Assembly (NCBI RefSeq): GCF_003710905.1
Contig: NZ_RHHV01000002.1
Coordinates: 1 to 64,000 of the forward strand
Source of the DNA: Brevibacillus parabrevis
GTDB lineage: Bacteria > Bacillota > Bacilli > Brevibacillales > Brevibacillaceae
Length of the DNA stretch: 64,000 nucleotides
Reading direction: 5' to 3'
The notes under the pieces were generated by a model that saw nothing but the letters and a program-made list of their open reading frames with translations, ran no database searches and was not told where the DNA came from. The translations under genes and the position numbers were made by a program. Positions 48,878 to 56,403 of this stretch are shown one piece after another. Position 1 is the first letter of the stretch. Each line of letters opens with the position of its first letter.

Positions 48878-49666
48878 GTGAGATTTAGTGTGTTGGCAAG
48901 CGGGAGCACAGGCAATGCCATTTACGTAGCGACAGATCGTGTTTCCGTGCTGATCGATGTGGGGATTACGGGCAAACAGGCAGAGGCGGCGCTTCAGACG
49001 ATCGGCGTCAATCCAGCCGATTTGAGTGCGATTCTCGTTACGCACGAGCACGTCGACCATATCAAAGGGGTCGGAGTGATGGCGAGGCGATACGATCTGC
49101 CGATTTACGCCAATGAAAAAACGTGGGCAGAGCTGAACGGGCAGATCGGCACGATCAAGGAAGACCAGAAGCGGCTCTTTGCCGTAGGAGAGAAGCAAGA
49201 GCTTGAGGATTTGGGCATTGAATCGTTTGGCATCTCGCACGATGCGGCGGAGCCGATGGGCTTTTGCTTTTACCATGGCAAAAAAAAGCTGAGTGTCGCA
49301 ACAGACCTGGGCTATGTCAGCGATCGGATCAAGGAGACGATTCGCGGTGCGGATGCGTATGTATTTGAATCCAACCACGATGTGGAGCTGCTGCGCATGT
49401 CGCAATATCCGTGGAGCATCAAGCGGCGCATTTTGAGTGATGTGGGCCACTTGTCCAATGAAGCGGCAGGCGACGCCCTGATCGATTGTCTCACAGGGGG
49501 AGCAGAGCGAGTGTATTTGGCTCACTTGAGCAAGGAGAACAACATAATCGACCTCGCCAGACTGACGGTGAAAAACATTTTGGAGGAAAAAGGTCTGGCG
49601 GTCGGCAACGATGTGCATTTGCGCGATACATACCCTGATCGGCCGACCAAGCTGGAAGAGCTATAG
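48878..49666 (+). CDS. yycJ: MBL-fold metallohydrolase YycJ (WalJ)
   Basis: A 262-aa cytoplasmic metallo-beta-lactamase-fold hydrolase. The metal motif THEHVDHIKGVG is near residue 54, and the beginning RFSVLASGSTGNAIYV is the family start. WalJ-type proteins are linked to DNA-damage or mismatch handling and division. Start is GTG 48878 after GAAGAGGG. It is the last gene of the walRKHIJ operon. Its 3' end overlaps a convergent small gene by 6 bp. Confidence 0.95.
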   Translation: MRFSVLASGSTGNAIYVATDRVSVLIDVGITGKQAEAALQTIGVNPADLSAILVTHEHVDHIKGVGVMARRYDLPIYANEKTWAELNGQIGTIKEDQKRLFAVGEKQELEDLGIESFGISHDAAEPMGFCFYHGKKKLSVATDLGYVSDRIKETIRGADAYVFESNHDVELLRMSQYPWSIKRRILSDVGHLSNEAAGDALIDCLTGGAERVYLAHLSKENNIIDLARLTVKNILEEKGLAVGNDVHLRDTYPDRPTKLEEL

Positions 49667-49897
49667 GAGCGGTTTGGTCTGGGTTTGGCGACGGCTGATG
49701 GCGTTCGAAAGCTGGGCGATCGTATCGAGTTGAAAGCTCAGTTGACTATCCAGCTCGATTACTTTTTCTGTCAGCTCGTCATGTGTCAGCAAGCCTTTGG
49801 CAACGAGGATATCGATGAGAGCGTGCAGGACAAGCGTGTTGCGGTAATCGGTTTCTTGCAGATCGGCAAGCTTGGCGATGATCTGTACCTCTTTCAT
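49661..49897 (-). CDS. Small hypothetical protein on the opposite strand
   Basis: A 78-aa protein, KEVQIIAKLADLQETDYRN then a helical middle and a Gln/Thr-rich end, that I do not recognise. The ribosome-site-like AAAGGG lies upstream of ATG 49897; ATG 49915 is in frame. It converges on yycJ with a 6-bp overlap and is the only minus gene between walR and the HxlR region. No membrane segment or signal peptide is visible. Confidence 0.5.
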   Translation of the reverse strand: MKEVQIIAKLADLQETDYRNTLVLHALIDILVAKGLLTHDELTEKVIELDSQLSFQLDTIAQLSNAISRRQTQTKPLL

Positions 49898-50176
49898 ATC
49901 TATCAACCCTTTCATATTGGATGGGGTCGTAAAAAGCTTCTAATCTAGCATATCCGGGCTCTCGGTGAAATATTCCGAGGGCTTTTTGCATTCCACAACC
50001 TTTCCATATTTCTCACGCGATTTTGCCGAAACCAAGACGTATACTAAGGGTGTCAAAAGGAAGCAGTCAACCAGAACTCATACATGCAAACACATACAAA
50101 CCTGTGATGCAGGTGTATAGGAGTAACGCAAACCTGTAACCCTAGTATTAGTAGAGGAAGAAGGAGAGTGTGAATC

Positions 50177-51397
50177 ATGGGGTACTATGATGATTTGACT
50201 CATGTGGAGCGGAAAAAACGAAGCGGTTCAATCGGTCGTACTGTTCTGACGTCAGTAACGTCAGCGGTGATTGGGGGAATGGTCGTCCTGCTCATGCTGC
50301 CGACTCTCTCCAACTCCGGATATATCAACATGGTCAAGCCAGGGACAACGAATGTCATGAGCAACCCGGCAGCCAACCTGTTTGCCCAGCCTGTCTCTGT
50401 AAAGGTGGAAACGGGTACAGTCAACGCAGTGAAAAAAGTGGAGAACGCAGTAGTCGGCGTGATTAATATCGGACGAACTCGAACCAACTGGTTCAGCAAT
50501 ACACAAGATGTCGAGCAGGGCGAAGGCTCTGGCGTCATTTTCGAGAAAAAGGGCGGAAAAGCCCACATCATCACCAACTACCACGTAATCGATCAGGCGC
50601 AGAAGCTGCAAATTGCTTTGCCAACTGGTGAAAAGGTAGACGCGAAGGTTTTGGGTGCCGACCCGTACGCTGACTTGGCTGTTCTGGAGATCGATGGAGC
50701 GAAAGTAACGACAGTAGCCGAGCTTGGGGATTCCTCCACGCTGCAAGTAGGCGAGCCGGCCATCGCGATCGGGAACCCGCTGGGAATGAAGTTTTCCCGC
50801 ACAGTGACGCAAGGTATCATCAGCTCGCTGGAACGCTCGATGCCAATGGACTTTAACGAAGACGGCCAGGACGACTGGGAGCTGGACGTTTTGCAAACGG
50901 ATGCCGCGATCAACCCGGGCAATAGCGGGGGCGCACTGGTCAACATCGAAGGCCAGGTCATCGGAATCAACACCTTGAAGATTTCCAAAGAAGGCGTGGA
51001 AGGCTTGGGCTTTGCCCTCCCAATCAATGATGTAAAAGTCATCGTTAGCGAACTGATGGAAAAAGGCAAGCTGGAGCGCGCTTACCTCGGCGTGCAGCCA
51101 TTCGACCTGACGAACGTGCCGCGAGTGCATTGGAAAGAAACACTGAATCTGCCGGACGATGTGCAGGCAGGGGTAGTGGTTCAAGGCGAAGTAGGCAAAT
51201 TCTCCCCAGCAGGGCAAGTCGGCCTGAAGCAATACGACGTCATCGTCAAACTGGACAACAAGGACATCTCGAATGGCGCCCAGTTGCGCAAATTCTTGAC
51301 CTTGAACAAAAAGCCAGGCGATTCGGTGGTCATCACTTACTATCGCGATGGTGTTAAGAAGACAGCTACAGTTAAGTTGACGAAAACACCGCAGTAA
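50177..51397 (+). CDS. htrA: Membrane-anchored serine protease HtrA (YyxA/HtrC-like)
   Basis: A 406-aa DegP/HtrA-type protease for protein quality control outside the membrane. A cytoplasmic N-terminus precedes a membrane helix at about residues 23-43. The catalytic triad is visible: His136 (TNYHVID), Asp166 (YADLAVLEID) and Ser250 (NPGNSGGAL). A C-terminal PDZ domain covers about residues 300-400. The location after walRKHIJ matches htrC/yyxA of Bacillus. Just upstream, AAACCTGT occurs twice about 40 bp apart, possibly a regulatory repeat. Confidence 0.94.
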   Translation: MGYYDDLTHVERKKRSGSIGRTVLTSVTSAVIGGMVVLLMLPTLSNSGYINMVKPGTTNVMSNPAANLFAQPVSVKVETGTVNAVKKVENAVVGVINIGRTRTNWFSNTQDVEQGEGSGVIFEKKGGKAHIITNYHVIDQAQKLQIALPTGEKVDAKVLGADPYADLAVLEIDGAKVTTVAELGDSSTLQVGEPAIAIGNPLGMKFSRTVTQGIISSLERSMPMDFNEDGQDDWELDVLQTDAAINPGNSGGALVNIEGQVIGINTLKISKEGVEGLGFALPINDVKVIVSELMEKGKLERAYLGVQPFDLTNVPRVHWKETLNLPDDVQAGVVVQGEVGKFSPAGQVGLKQYDVIVKLDNKDISNGAQLRKFLTLNKKPGDSVVITYYRDGVKKTATVKLTKTPQ

Positions 51398-51471
51398 GTA
51401 GAGGCAAAGCATCGATTGGAATGACTCGTGAAATGACCCGCGCTTGCTATGGCGGCTGATGGCTTACGTAT

Positions 51472-51570
51472 GCCGGATGCCGCTCCTTTTTCAAGCGAGG
51501 AGAGACGGATGGTAGATGTAAGCCGGATGCCGTTCCTCTTTCAAGCGAGACAGACAGATGGCATATGTAA
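51472..51570. repeat. 50-bp tandem direct repeat, two copies
   Basis: Copies start at 51472 and 51522 with GCCGGATGCCG and share CAAGCGAG and the ends AGATGTAA / ATATGTAA. They are about 80 percent identical. A third partial unit (GCTTACGTAT) precedes and GTAAGCCAGG follows, which hints at an older array. Confidence 0.7.
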
Positions 51571-51747
51571 GCCAGGCCGTGTGAGTGTAAGCGTTGCGGC
51601 AAGAAGGCAGTATGTTGGTGCTGGTGGCTTGTGGCGGCATGAAAGCCCGCAAGACGAGCAATCATTGGTAGCAATTCCGGGACGAATTTGTCCCGTTTGC
51701 ATATATGTTCCCCCCTCTATCTATTTTTAAATAGATCCCTTCATTGA

Positions 51748-51783
51748 AGAGCGTCGAGCTGAGATCGGCGCTCTCTTTTTTTG
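51748..51783 (+). terminator. Terminator between htrA and the CxxH/CxxC gene
   Basis: AGAGCG / CGCTCT stem with a 15-nt loop, then CTTTTTTT. Confidence 0.8.
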
Positions 51784-52023
51784 CTTTTTAGCATGTTTGT
51801 GCTGGGGTATCTCCGCACTCTTTTGTGCATCTTTAGCTATGGTTCAGGAAGTGCCGGGATTCTGGGGTTCTGGTGCTCTGGTGCAGGCTTCGGGCTAGGT
51901 GATGACGTGAAGGAGCGTCCACGAAGACAAGTCAGCTTAGCTCGGTTCGAAGCAGATGGATTTGTTTTGCTGGCGTTCTGGGGTAGAATAGGAAACGACA
52001 TGAAAATGCGCGGAAAAGAGGCA

Positions 52024-52278
52024 ATGGACATGGACAAAGGCAAAATGATGGACAGCATTCAAATAGATGGGCAAAAGGTGGAGTTGGAGGCGGGGTATCC
52101 TGTACGGTTTTCTTGCATGGAGCATATAGAGCAGGAACTGGACGACTACGTAAACGACTTCGAGGCAGCGCCGGACACCTATCCGGCAAAAGCAATTGAC
52201 GACGACGCAGCAGACAAGCGCTGCCGAGTATGCGGCGAGCCAGGCCAGATTGCGCTTTTGAAAGAGAAAGGAATGTAG
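52024..52278 (+). CDS. CxxH/CxxC protein (zinc-binding-like, upstream of rlmH)
   Basis: An 84-aa protein whose last 55 residues contain SCMEHIEQELDDYVNDFEAA (CxxH) and KRCRVCGEPGQIALL (CxxC), a likely metal-binding pair. Bacillales commonly encode such a small protein next to rlmH. The function is unknown. I use ATG 52024 after AGAGG; an earlier in-frame ATG at 52000 is possible. Its end is 6 bp before the rlmH start. Confidence 0.82.
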   Translation: MDMDKGKMMDSIQIDGQKVELEAGYPVRFSCMEHIEQELDDYVNDFEAAPDTYPAKAIDDDAADKRCRVCGEPGQIALLKEKGM

Positions 52279-52284
52279 ACGATC

Positions 52285-52764
52285 GTGCAAATCACAATCA
52301 TTACGGTAGGCAAACTAAAGGAAAAATATTTGCGCGAAGGCATCGACGAGTACAGCAAGCGCCTGTCTGCCTACTGCAAGCTGCAAGTAATCGAAGTCAG
52401 CGACGAAAAGGCTCCGGAAGAAATGAGCGCCGCCGAGATGGAGCAGGTGAAGCGCAAAGAAGGCGAGCGCATCCTGGCGCAGATCAAGCAGGACCAGTAC
52501 GTAATCGCGCTGGCGATCGAGGGACAGATGTGGTCATCGGAAAAGCTGTCGGCGGAACTGGACAGGCTGGCCCTGCACGGGCGCAGCCAGGTGGCATTTG
52601 TGATCGGCGGATCGTTGGGACTGGCAGACACGGTTCTGAAGCGTGCGGATGCGTTGTTGTCGTTTTCAAAGATGACGTTTCCGCATCAGCTGGTGCGGTT
52701 GGTGTTGTTGGAGCAGGTTTATCGGGCGTTTCGGATTAGTCGGGGGGAGCCTTATCATAAGTGA
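52285..52764 (+). CDS. rlmH: 23S rRNA (pseudouridine-1915-N3)-methyltransferase RlmH
   Basis: A 159-aa SPOUT-family methyltransferase. The N-terminus [19 protein letters not shown] and the SAM-binding knot [18 protein letters not shown] are diagnostic, with the C-terminal [10 protein letters not shown]. In Staphylococcus the 3' end of this gene (orfX) is the integration site of SCC elements. Start is GTG 52285. Immediately after the stop the sequence turns AT-rich and holds the three-gene accessory operon. Confidence 0.97.
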   Translation: MQITIITVGKLKEKYLREGIDEYSKRLSAYCKLQVIEVSDEKAPEEMSAAEMEQVKRKEGERILAQIKQDQYVIALAIEGQMWSSEKLSAELDRLALHGRSQVAFVIGGSLGLADTVLKRADALLSFSKMTFPHQLVRLVLLEQVYRAFRISRGEPYHK

Positions 52765-52782
52765 CGCAAATTTAAAGTGAGA

Positions 52783-52817
52783 TAGCTTATGGGAGATATG
52801 TATTTGAAGATAAGCTA
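52783..52817. promoter_or_regulatory. Inverted repeat upstream of the DUF262 operon
   Basis: TAGCTTAT (52783-52790) and ATAAGCTA (52810-52817) form a perfect 8-bp inverted repeat with a 19-nt gap, followed at 52822 by TATAAT as a possible -10. It could be an operator, an element end or a hairpin. The DUF262 start lies about 30 bp further. Confidence 0.5.
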
Positions 52818-52858
52818 GGGTTATAATTAATAAGAGAACTTTTGAGTGGGGTGAAAGA

Positions 52859-53992
52859 ATGTCCAATCTTACTGGCCAATTATCTCTTGATGATTTTTAT
52901 AGAAGCAGTGATGTTGAAAAAACAGATGAATCAAGCGATATGTTAATAACAAATCCATTCGATCCAGCAAAGATTGATATAACTCAAAAATCACTAACAA
53001 TTGATTTGCTCATTAAAAGATTGAAAGAAGACGAAATAAATCTCTTAACTGACTTTCAAAGAAAAGGGGGGTTATGGGACGTCGGACAACAGAGCAGGTT
53101 GATTGAATCATTAATCATTAGAATTCCTTTACCAGCTTTCTATTTTGACGGCAGTAACGACAATAACTGGTTAGTTGTTGATGGGCTTCAGCGCCTAACT
53201 ACATTAAAGAGGTTTTTTATTGATAAAGATTTAAGACTGAACAGCATGGAATATGTTACACAATTTGAGGGTTTTACTTACGATCAGTTACCAAGGCATA
53301 TTCAAAGAAGGGTTGAAGAAACCCAAATAATTGCCTTTATTATAAACGATGGAACACCTGAAGAAGTAAAGTACAATATTTTCAAAAGAATCAATACCGG
53401 TGGGGTTCCTTTGACGCCTCAAGAAATTCGCCATGCTTTAAATCAAGGGGTGGCATCTGCTTTCCTAACAAAATTAGCAGGAAGTGAAGAGTTTTTACAA
53501 GCCACTTGCCACTCTATTAAATCAGATAGAATGGAAGATCGTGATTTTGTGTTGAGATTTTTAGCTTTTACTATGACGCCTTATCAAAATTATACTCCGG
53601 ATTTAGAAAACTTTTTGAATTCCTCAATGAGTCTTCTTAATAAAAAAAGTGAGAAGGAATTAAAGCAGTTAGAAGAAAAATTTAAAAAAGCCATGGTTAA
53701 TTCGATAAGGATATTTGGTGACGATGCTTTTCGGAAAAGATATAACGTTGGTGATACACGAAAGCAAATTAATAAGGCTTTATATGATACTTGGTCAGTT
53801 AATTTAGGCGGTCTAAATGACGAGCAAAGCGAGATGGTTGTTAGCTGTAGTGGTTTAGTAAAGGAAAAGTTTATTAACCTCATGAAAGATAAGAATTTTG
53901 ATGGTGCCATTTCTCAGGGAACAGGTGACCCTCGAAGGGTCCAATACAGATTCTCAAAGGTTGAGAAACTAATAAGGGAAGTGTTAACGTGA
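52859..53992 (+). CDS. DUF262 (GmrSD-N/ParB-like) protein
   Basis: A 377-aa protein. DFQRKGGLWD at about residue 65 (Asp65, Arg68) and VVDGLQRLTTLKRFF at about residue 107 match the ParB-like nuclease or NTPase fold of DUF262, found in the type IV restriction enzyme GmrSD and in other defence proteins. The usual DGQQR has become DGLQR. RINTGGVPLTPQEIRHAL is another DUF262 hallmark. No DUF1524 HNH nuclease domain is visible, so DNA cleavage by this protein alone is uncertain. It is AT-rich compared with its neighbours, which suggests transfer. Its stop overlaps the next start (GTGA). Confidence 0.82.
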   Translation: MSNLTGQLSLDDFYRSSDVEKTDESSDMLITNPFDPAKIDITQKSLTIDLLIKRLKEDEINLLTDFQRKGGLWDVGQQSRLIESLIIRIPLPAFYFDGSNDNNWLVVDGLQRLTTLKRFFIDKDLRLNSMEYVTQFEGFTYDQLPRHIQRRVEETQIIAFIINDGTPEEVKYNIFKRINTGGVPLTPQEIRHALNQGVASAFLTKLAGSEEFLQATCHSIKSDRMEDRDFVLRFLAFTMTPYQNYTPDLENFLNSSMSLLNKKSEKELKQLEEKFKKAMVNSIRIFGDDAFRKRYNVGDTRKQINKALYDTWSVNLGGLNDEQSEMVVSCSGLVKEKFINLMKDKNFDGAISQGTGDPRRVQYRFSKVEKLIREVLT

Positions 53993-55101
53993 TAACGGGA
54001 GTTCGTTTAAAAAATGTAAAGTGTTTTCAAGACCAATTTATAAAGTTTGGTCCTCTAACATTATTTACAGGATTAAACGGAGCAGGTAAATCGACTATTC
54101 TTCAATCCCTTCTTTTGTTAAGACAGTCTTATTTGCAAGGTACTATATTTAATCAGGGTTTATCATTGAATGGTGATTTAATATACTTAGGTACTGGTCA
54201 AGACTTACTAAACGAGAATGCAGAAAGCGAAGAAATCGGTATTGAATTGCAATTCCGTAATGATGAGAAGATAAGCTGGGTGTTCGATTATGAAAAATCG
54301 GCAGATTTATTACCAATCAGAGAAACGAATTATGATAACAAAATGATCGATATTTTCTCTGAAAAATTCCAGTACCTGAGTGCAGAAAGAATTGGGCCAC
54401 GAACATATTTCAATCGGTCTAATTACAAAGTAAAACAACAAAATAACCTGGGGATAAACGGTGAGTATACCACCCATTTCCTTTCTGTTTTCCAAAATGA
54501 AAGTATCCAAAATAATCACCTCATTCATCCAGAAGGTGTTTCAGACAATTTAAAAGCACAAGTCGATGCTTGGCTAAGCATAATAACACCGGGTACAAAG
54601 ATTGTTATTGGTGAACATACAGATATGGATATTATTAGCCTAAGGTACCGATTTACTGGCGATAGGGATTTGAGTAACACTTTTAGAGCTACAAATGTAG
54701 GGTTTGGATTAACATATACATTACCTGTTCTAGTTGCCTTGTTAGCTGCCAAGCCAGGTACAGTTTTGCTAATTGAAAATCCAGAAGCACATTTGCACCC
54801 TAAAGGACAGTCCATAATTGGAAAGTTAATGGGACTTGCTTCAATGGGGGGAGTTCAAATTCTTACAGAAACTCATAGTGATCATGTGCTTAATGGAATT
54901 AGATTGGCTATCCACGGCGGACATGTATCACCGGATAACGTTTCCATCAATTTCTTTGCAAAACGAGAAAAACAAGGAAATATTTTGCATTTAGTCGAAA
55001 ATTTAAAAATTGATAAGAATGGTCGAATTGATAGTTGGCCGGAAGACTTCTTCGATGAGTGGGATAAAAGCTTAGACCAACTACTTAATATTACTGATTA
55101 A
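53989..55101 (+). CDS. AAA-type ATPase with DUF3696 (AAA15/AAA21 class)
   Basis: A 370-aa ABC/SMC-like ATPase. The start NVKCFQDQFIKFGPLTLFTG leads into Walker A GLNGAGKST (residues 28-36), with Walker B and H motifs LLIENPEAHLHPKGQS (Glu263) and LTETHSDHVLNGIR. The C-terminal region (KIDKNGRIDSWPEDFFDEW) matches DUF3696. There is no TOPRIM nuclease domain, so it is not an OLD protein. Such ATPases are sensor or regulator subunits in several bacterial defence modules. The GTG start overlaps the DUF262 stop, so the proteins are made together. Confidence 0.83.
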   Translation: MITGVRLKNVKCFQDQFIKFGPLTLFTGLNGAGKSTILQSLLLLRQSYLQGTIFNQGLSLNGDLIYLGTGQDLLNENAESEEIGIELQFRNDEKISWVFDYEKSADLLPIRETNYDNKMIDIFSEKFQYLSAERIGPRTYFNRSNYKVKQQNNLGINGEYTTHFLSVFQNESIQNNHLIHPEGVSDNLKAQVDAWLSIITPGTKIVIGEHTDMDIISLRYRFTGDRDLSNTFRATNVGFGLTYTLPVLVALLAAKPGTVLLIENPEAHLHPKGQSIIGKLMGLASMGGVQILTETHSDHVLNGIRLAIHGGHVSPDNVSINFFAKREKQGNILHLVENLKIDKNGRIDSWPEDFFDEWDKSLDQLLNITD

Positions 55102-55117
55102 AGGAGGGAAGGGAAAT

Positions 55118-56068
55118 TTGGACTTAGTATTCAATGAGTTATCCCTTTCCAAACCATTAGATAGTCTAGCCGAAGCAAGAAGTAGGATGGGAAATTTCGT
55201 AGAAATTATTCAACACTTATTTCGTGACGGATTAAGTAAGGACTTAAGAGTTACAGATGATTTTCTACATTTGTTATTGGCAAACGACTATAGGATAGTA
55301 CAATGGTTAAATGATAGCGAAGTTGACAGGGAAATCAAAAGATTTTTTAAAGCTAGGATTTCAAGGAAACCATACATCGATGCACACACTGAATCACATT
55401 TATATAATCATTTTGTAAGTTCTGAATTCATGTACAATGGATTTAACAGCAGAGGGTTAGGGGTTGCGTTTCTTTTAGATGGAGTTGGGATTAGTGTGTT
55501 TTCTCATGAACAGTGGAATACACATTCAGTAGAAGCAAGTTTTATTGAATTAGATTCTCAGGGTGAACTATACGAAGAAAGAATTCAAATTCGTCATATT
55601 AGCACTTTTTCACATTTCGAATTTCATAAACCATACTACGAACAAAGAAAATGGTTAAATATTGAGCAGTTAGATTGGAGAAATTCATTAGAGGAGTTAT
55701 TTCCGTCTTTAGAGTTTTGTGAACGTGCTGTAGCTCAATTGTATGAGTACGGAAAAGGTGAACATATACTCAAACAAATAAAAGGTAGATTAATTGAACT
55801 TGAAGAATACTTCAATGCTTGGAGTGAAGGTGGGTTTGATAGTTCGTTATTTTCTTTTAAAGTAACCCCTGAAAGTCAAAGAACTCTAGAACACTTTAAA
55901 GAAGAACATACTTTCTTATGCCCCGACGGGCAATATAGGGTTTTTTCTTGGCATTTAAGGATGACGCCTGGAGCAGGACGTATTTTCTTTATACCAGATG
56001 AAACTACTCGAAAATGTATTATAGGACATATTGGAAACAAATTAAAGACGGTGAATGACCCAACTTAA
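55118..56068 (+). CDS. Unrecognised third gene of the DUF262-DUF3696 operon
   Basis: A 316-aa protein I do not recognise as a whole. It begins LVFNELSLSKPLDSLAEARSR; the first half is mostly alpha-helical. The C-terminal 45 residues (about 274-311) include WHLRMTPGAGRIFF and KCIIGHIGNKLKT. This R-I-x-F...I-I-G-x-I-G-x-x-L pattern recalls the compact sheet of RelE/ParE-type toxins and of several defence-associated proteins. A toxin or effector role is therefore possible but inferred. TTG 55118 follows AAAGGAGGG. It shares the low GC of its two neighbours and ends before a good terminator. Confidence 0.6.
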   Translation: MDLVFNELSLSKPLDSLAEARSRMGNFVEIIQHLFRDGLSKDLRVTDDFLHLLLANDYRIVQWLNDSEVDREIKRFFKARISRKPYIDAHTESHLYNHFVSSEFMYNGFNSRGLGVAFLLDGVGISVFSHEQWNTHSVEASFIELDSQGELYEERIQIRHISTFSHFEFHKPYYEQRKWLNIEQLDWRNSLEELFPSLEFCERAVAQLYEYGKGEHILKQIKGRLIELEEYFNAWSEGGFDSSLFSFKVTPESQRTLEHFKEEHTFLCPDGQYRVFSWHLRMTPGAGRIFFIPDETTRKCIIGHIGNKLKTVNDPT

Positions 56069-56090
56069 CATCCCTCCTACTTGAAAGGAA

Positions 56091-56128
56091 CCGAGTTGTT
56101 TTTAAGAAAAAACTCGGATTCTTTTTTT
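56091..56128 (+). terminator. Terminator of the DUF262 operon
   Basis: CCGAGTT / AACTCGG stem with a 13-nt loop, then ATTCTTTTTTT. It marks the right end of the three-gene unit. Confidence 0.85.
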
Positions 56129-56187
56129 AATACATTTCTTACTGCAAAAAAAGCAAAGTTGCCTAAGCAGCCAAGACAGATAGCGAT

Positions 56188-56298
56188 TTAGACATATTGA
56201 TGTAATTTCGCATTAGCGATGATACGGTGAACCATACCACAAGTAAAGAAAGTTTCTACAGAGACGGAATTAGGAAAAATTTGTCTCCCCAACACCAT
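56188..56298 (-). CDS. Possible 36-aa ORF or gene remnant
   Basis: On the minus strand an ORF of 36 residues starts MVLGRQIFPNSVSVETFF and ends RIIANAKLHQYV. It reads like the C-terminal end of a larger protein and no ribosome site precedes it. The frame stays open upstream into the terminator of the alcohol dehydrogenase-like gene. It may be the remnant of a transposase or another lost gene next to the island. Confidence 0.3.
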   Translation of the reverse strand: MVLGRQIFPNSVSVETFFTCGMVHRIIANAKLHQYV

Positions 56299-56311
56299 AC
56301 CATTTATACCC

Positions 56312-56342
56312 AAAAAGCCCCCACATTAGCCAGGGGGCCTTA
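56312..56342 (-). terminator. Terminator of the alcohol dehydrogenase-like gene
   Basis: AAGGCCCCCTGGC / GTGGGGGCTT-type stem read on the minus strand, followed by TTTTTG. It lies about 60 bp after the gene's stop. Confidence 0.8.
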
Positions 56343-56403
56343 AAACTGTCTATTCACATTACCGCCATTTAGAACCAAACATGACTACTTCGTCTTCGCA
56401 GTA

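Larger units (their letters stand above)
51398..52023. other. Gap between htrA and the CxxH/CxxC gene
   Basis: About 625 bp without a supportable gene. It holds a two-copy 50-bp tandem repeat (51472-51570) and a terminator (51748-51783). The plus ORFs at 51449-51730 and the upstream extension at 51781 lack ribosome sites and recognisable domains. Confidence 0.5.

Noticed and set aside
51449-51730. 93-aa plus ORF after htrA
   Set aside because: It spans the tandem repeat and has no domain or ribosome site.
51781-52023. Upstream extension of the CxxH/CxxC gene
   Set aside because: The extension has no ribosome site and begins inside a terminator; ATG 52024 is better placed.
53989-55101. OLD-family nuclease for the ATPase gene
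   Set aside because: The protein lacks the C-terminal TOPRIM domain that defines OLD proteins; the end matches DUF3696 instead.
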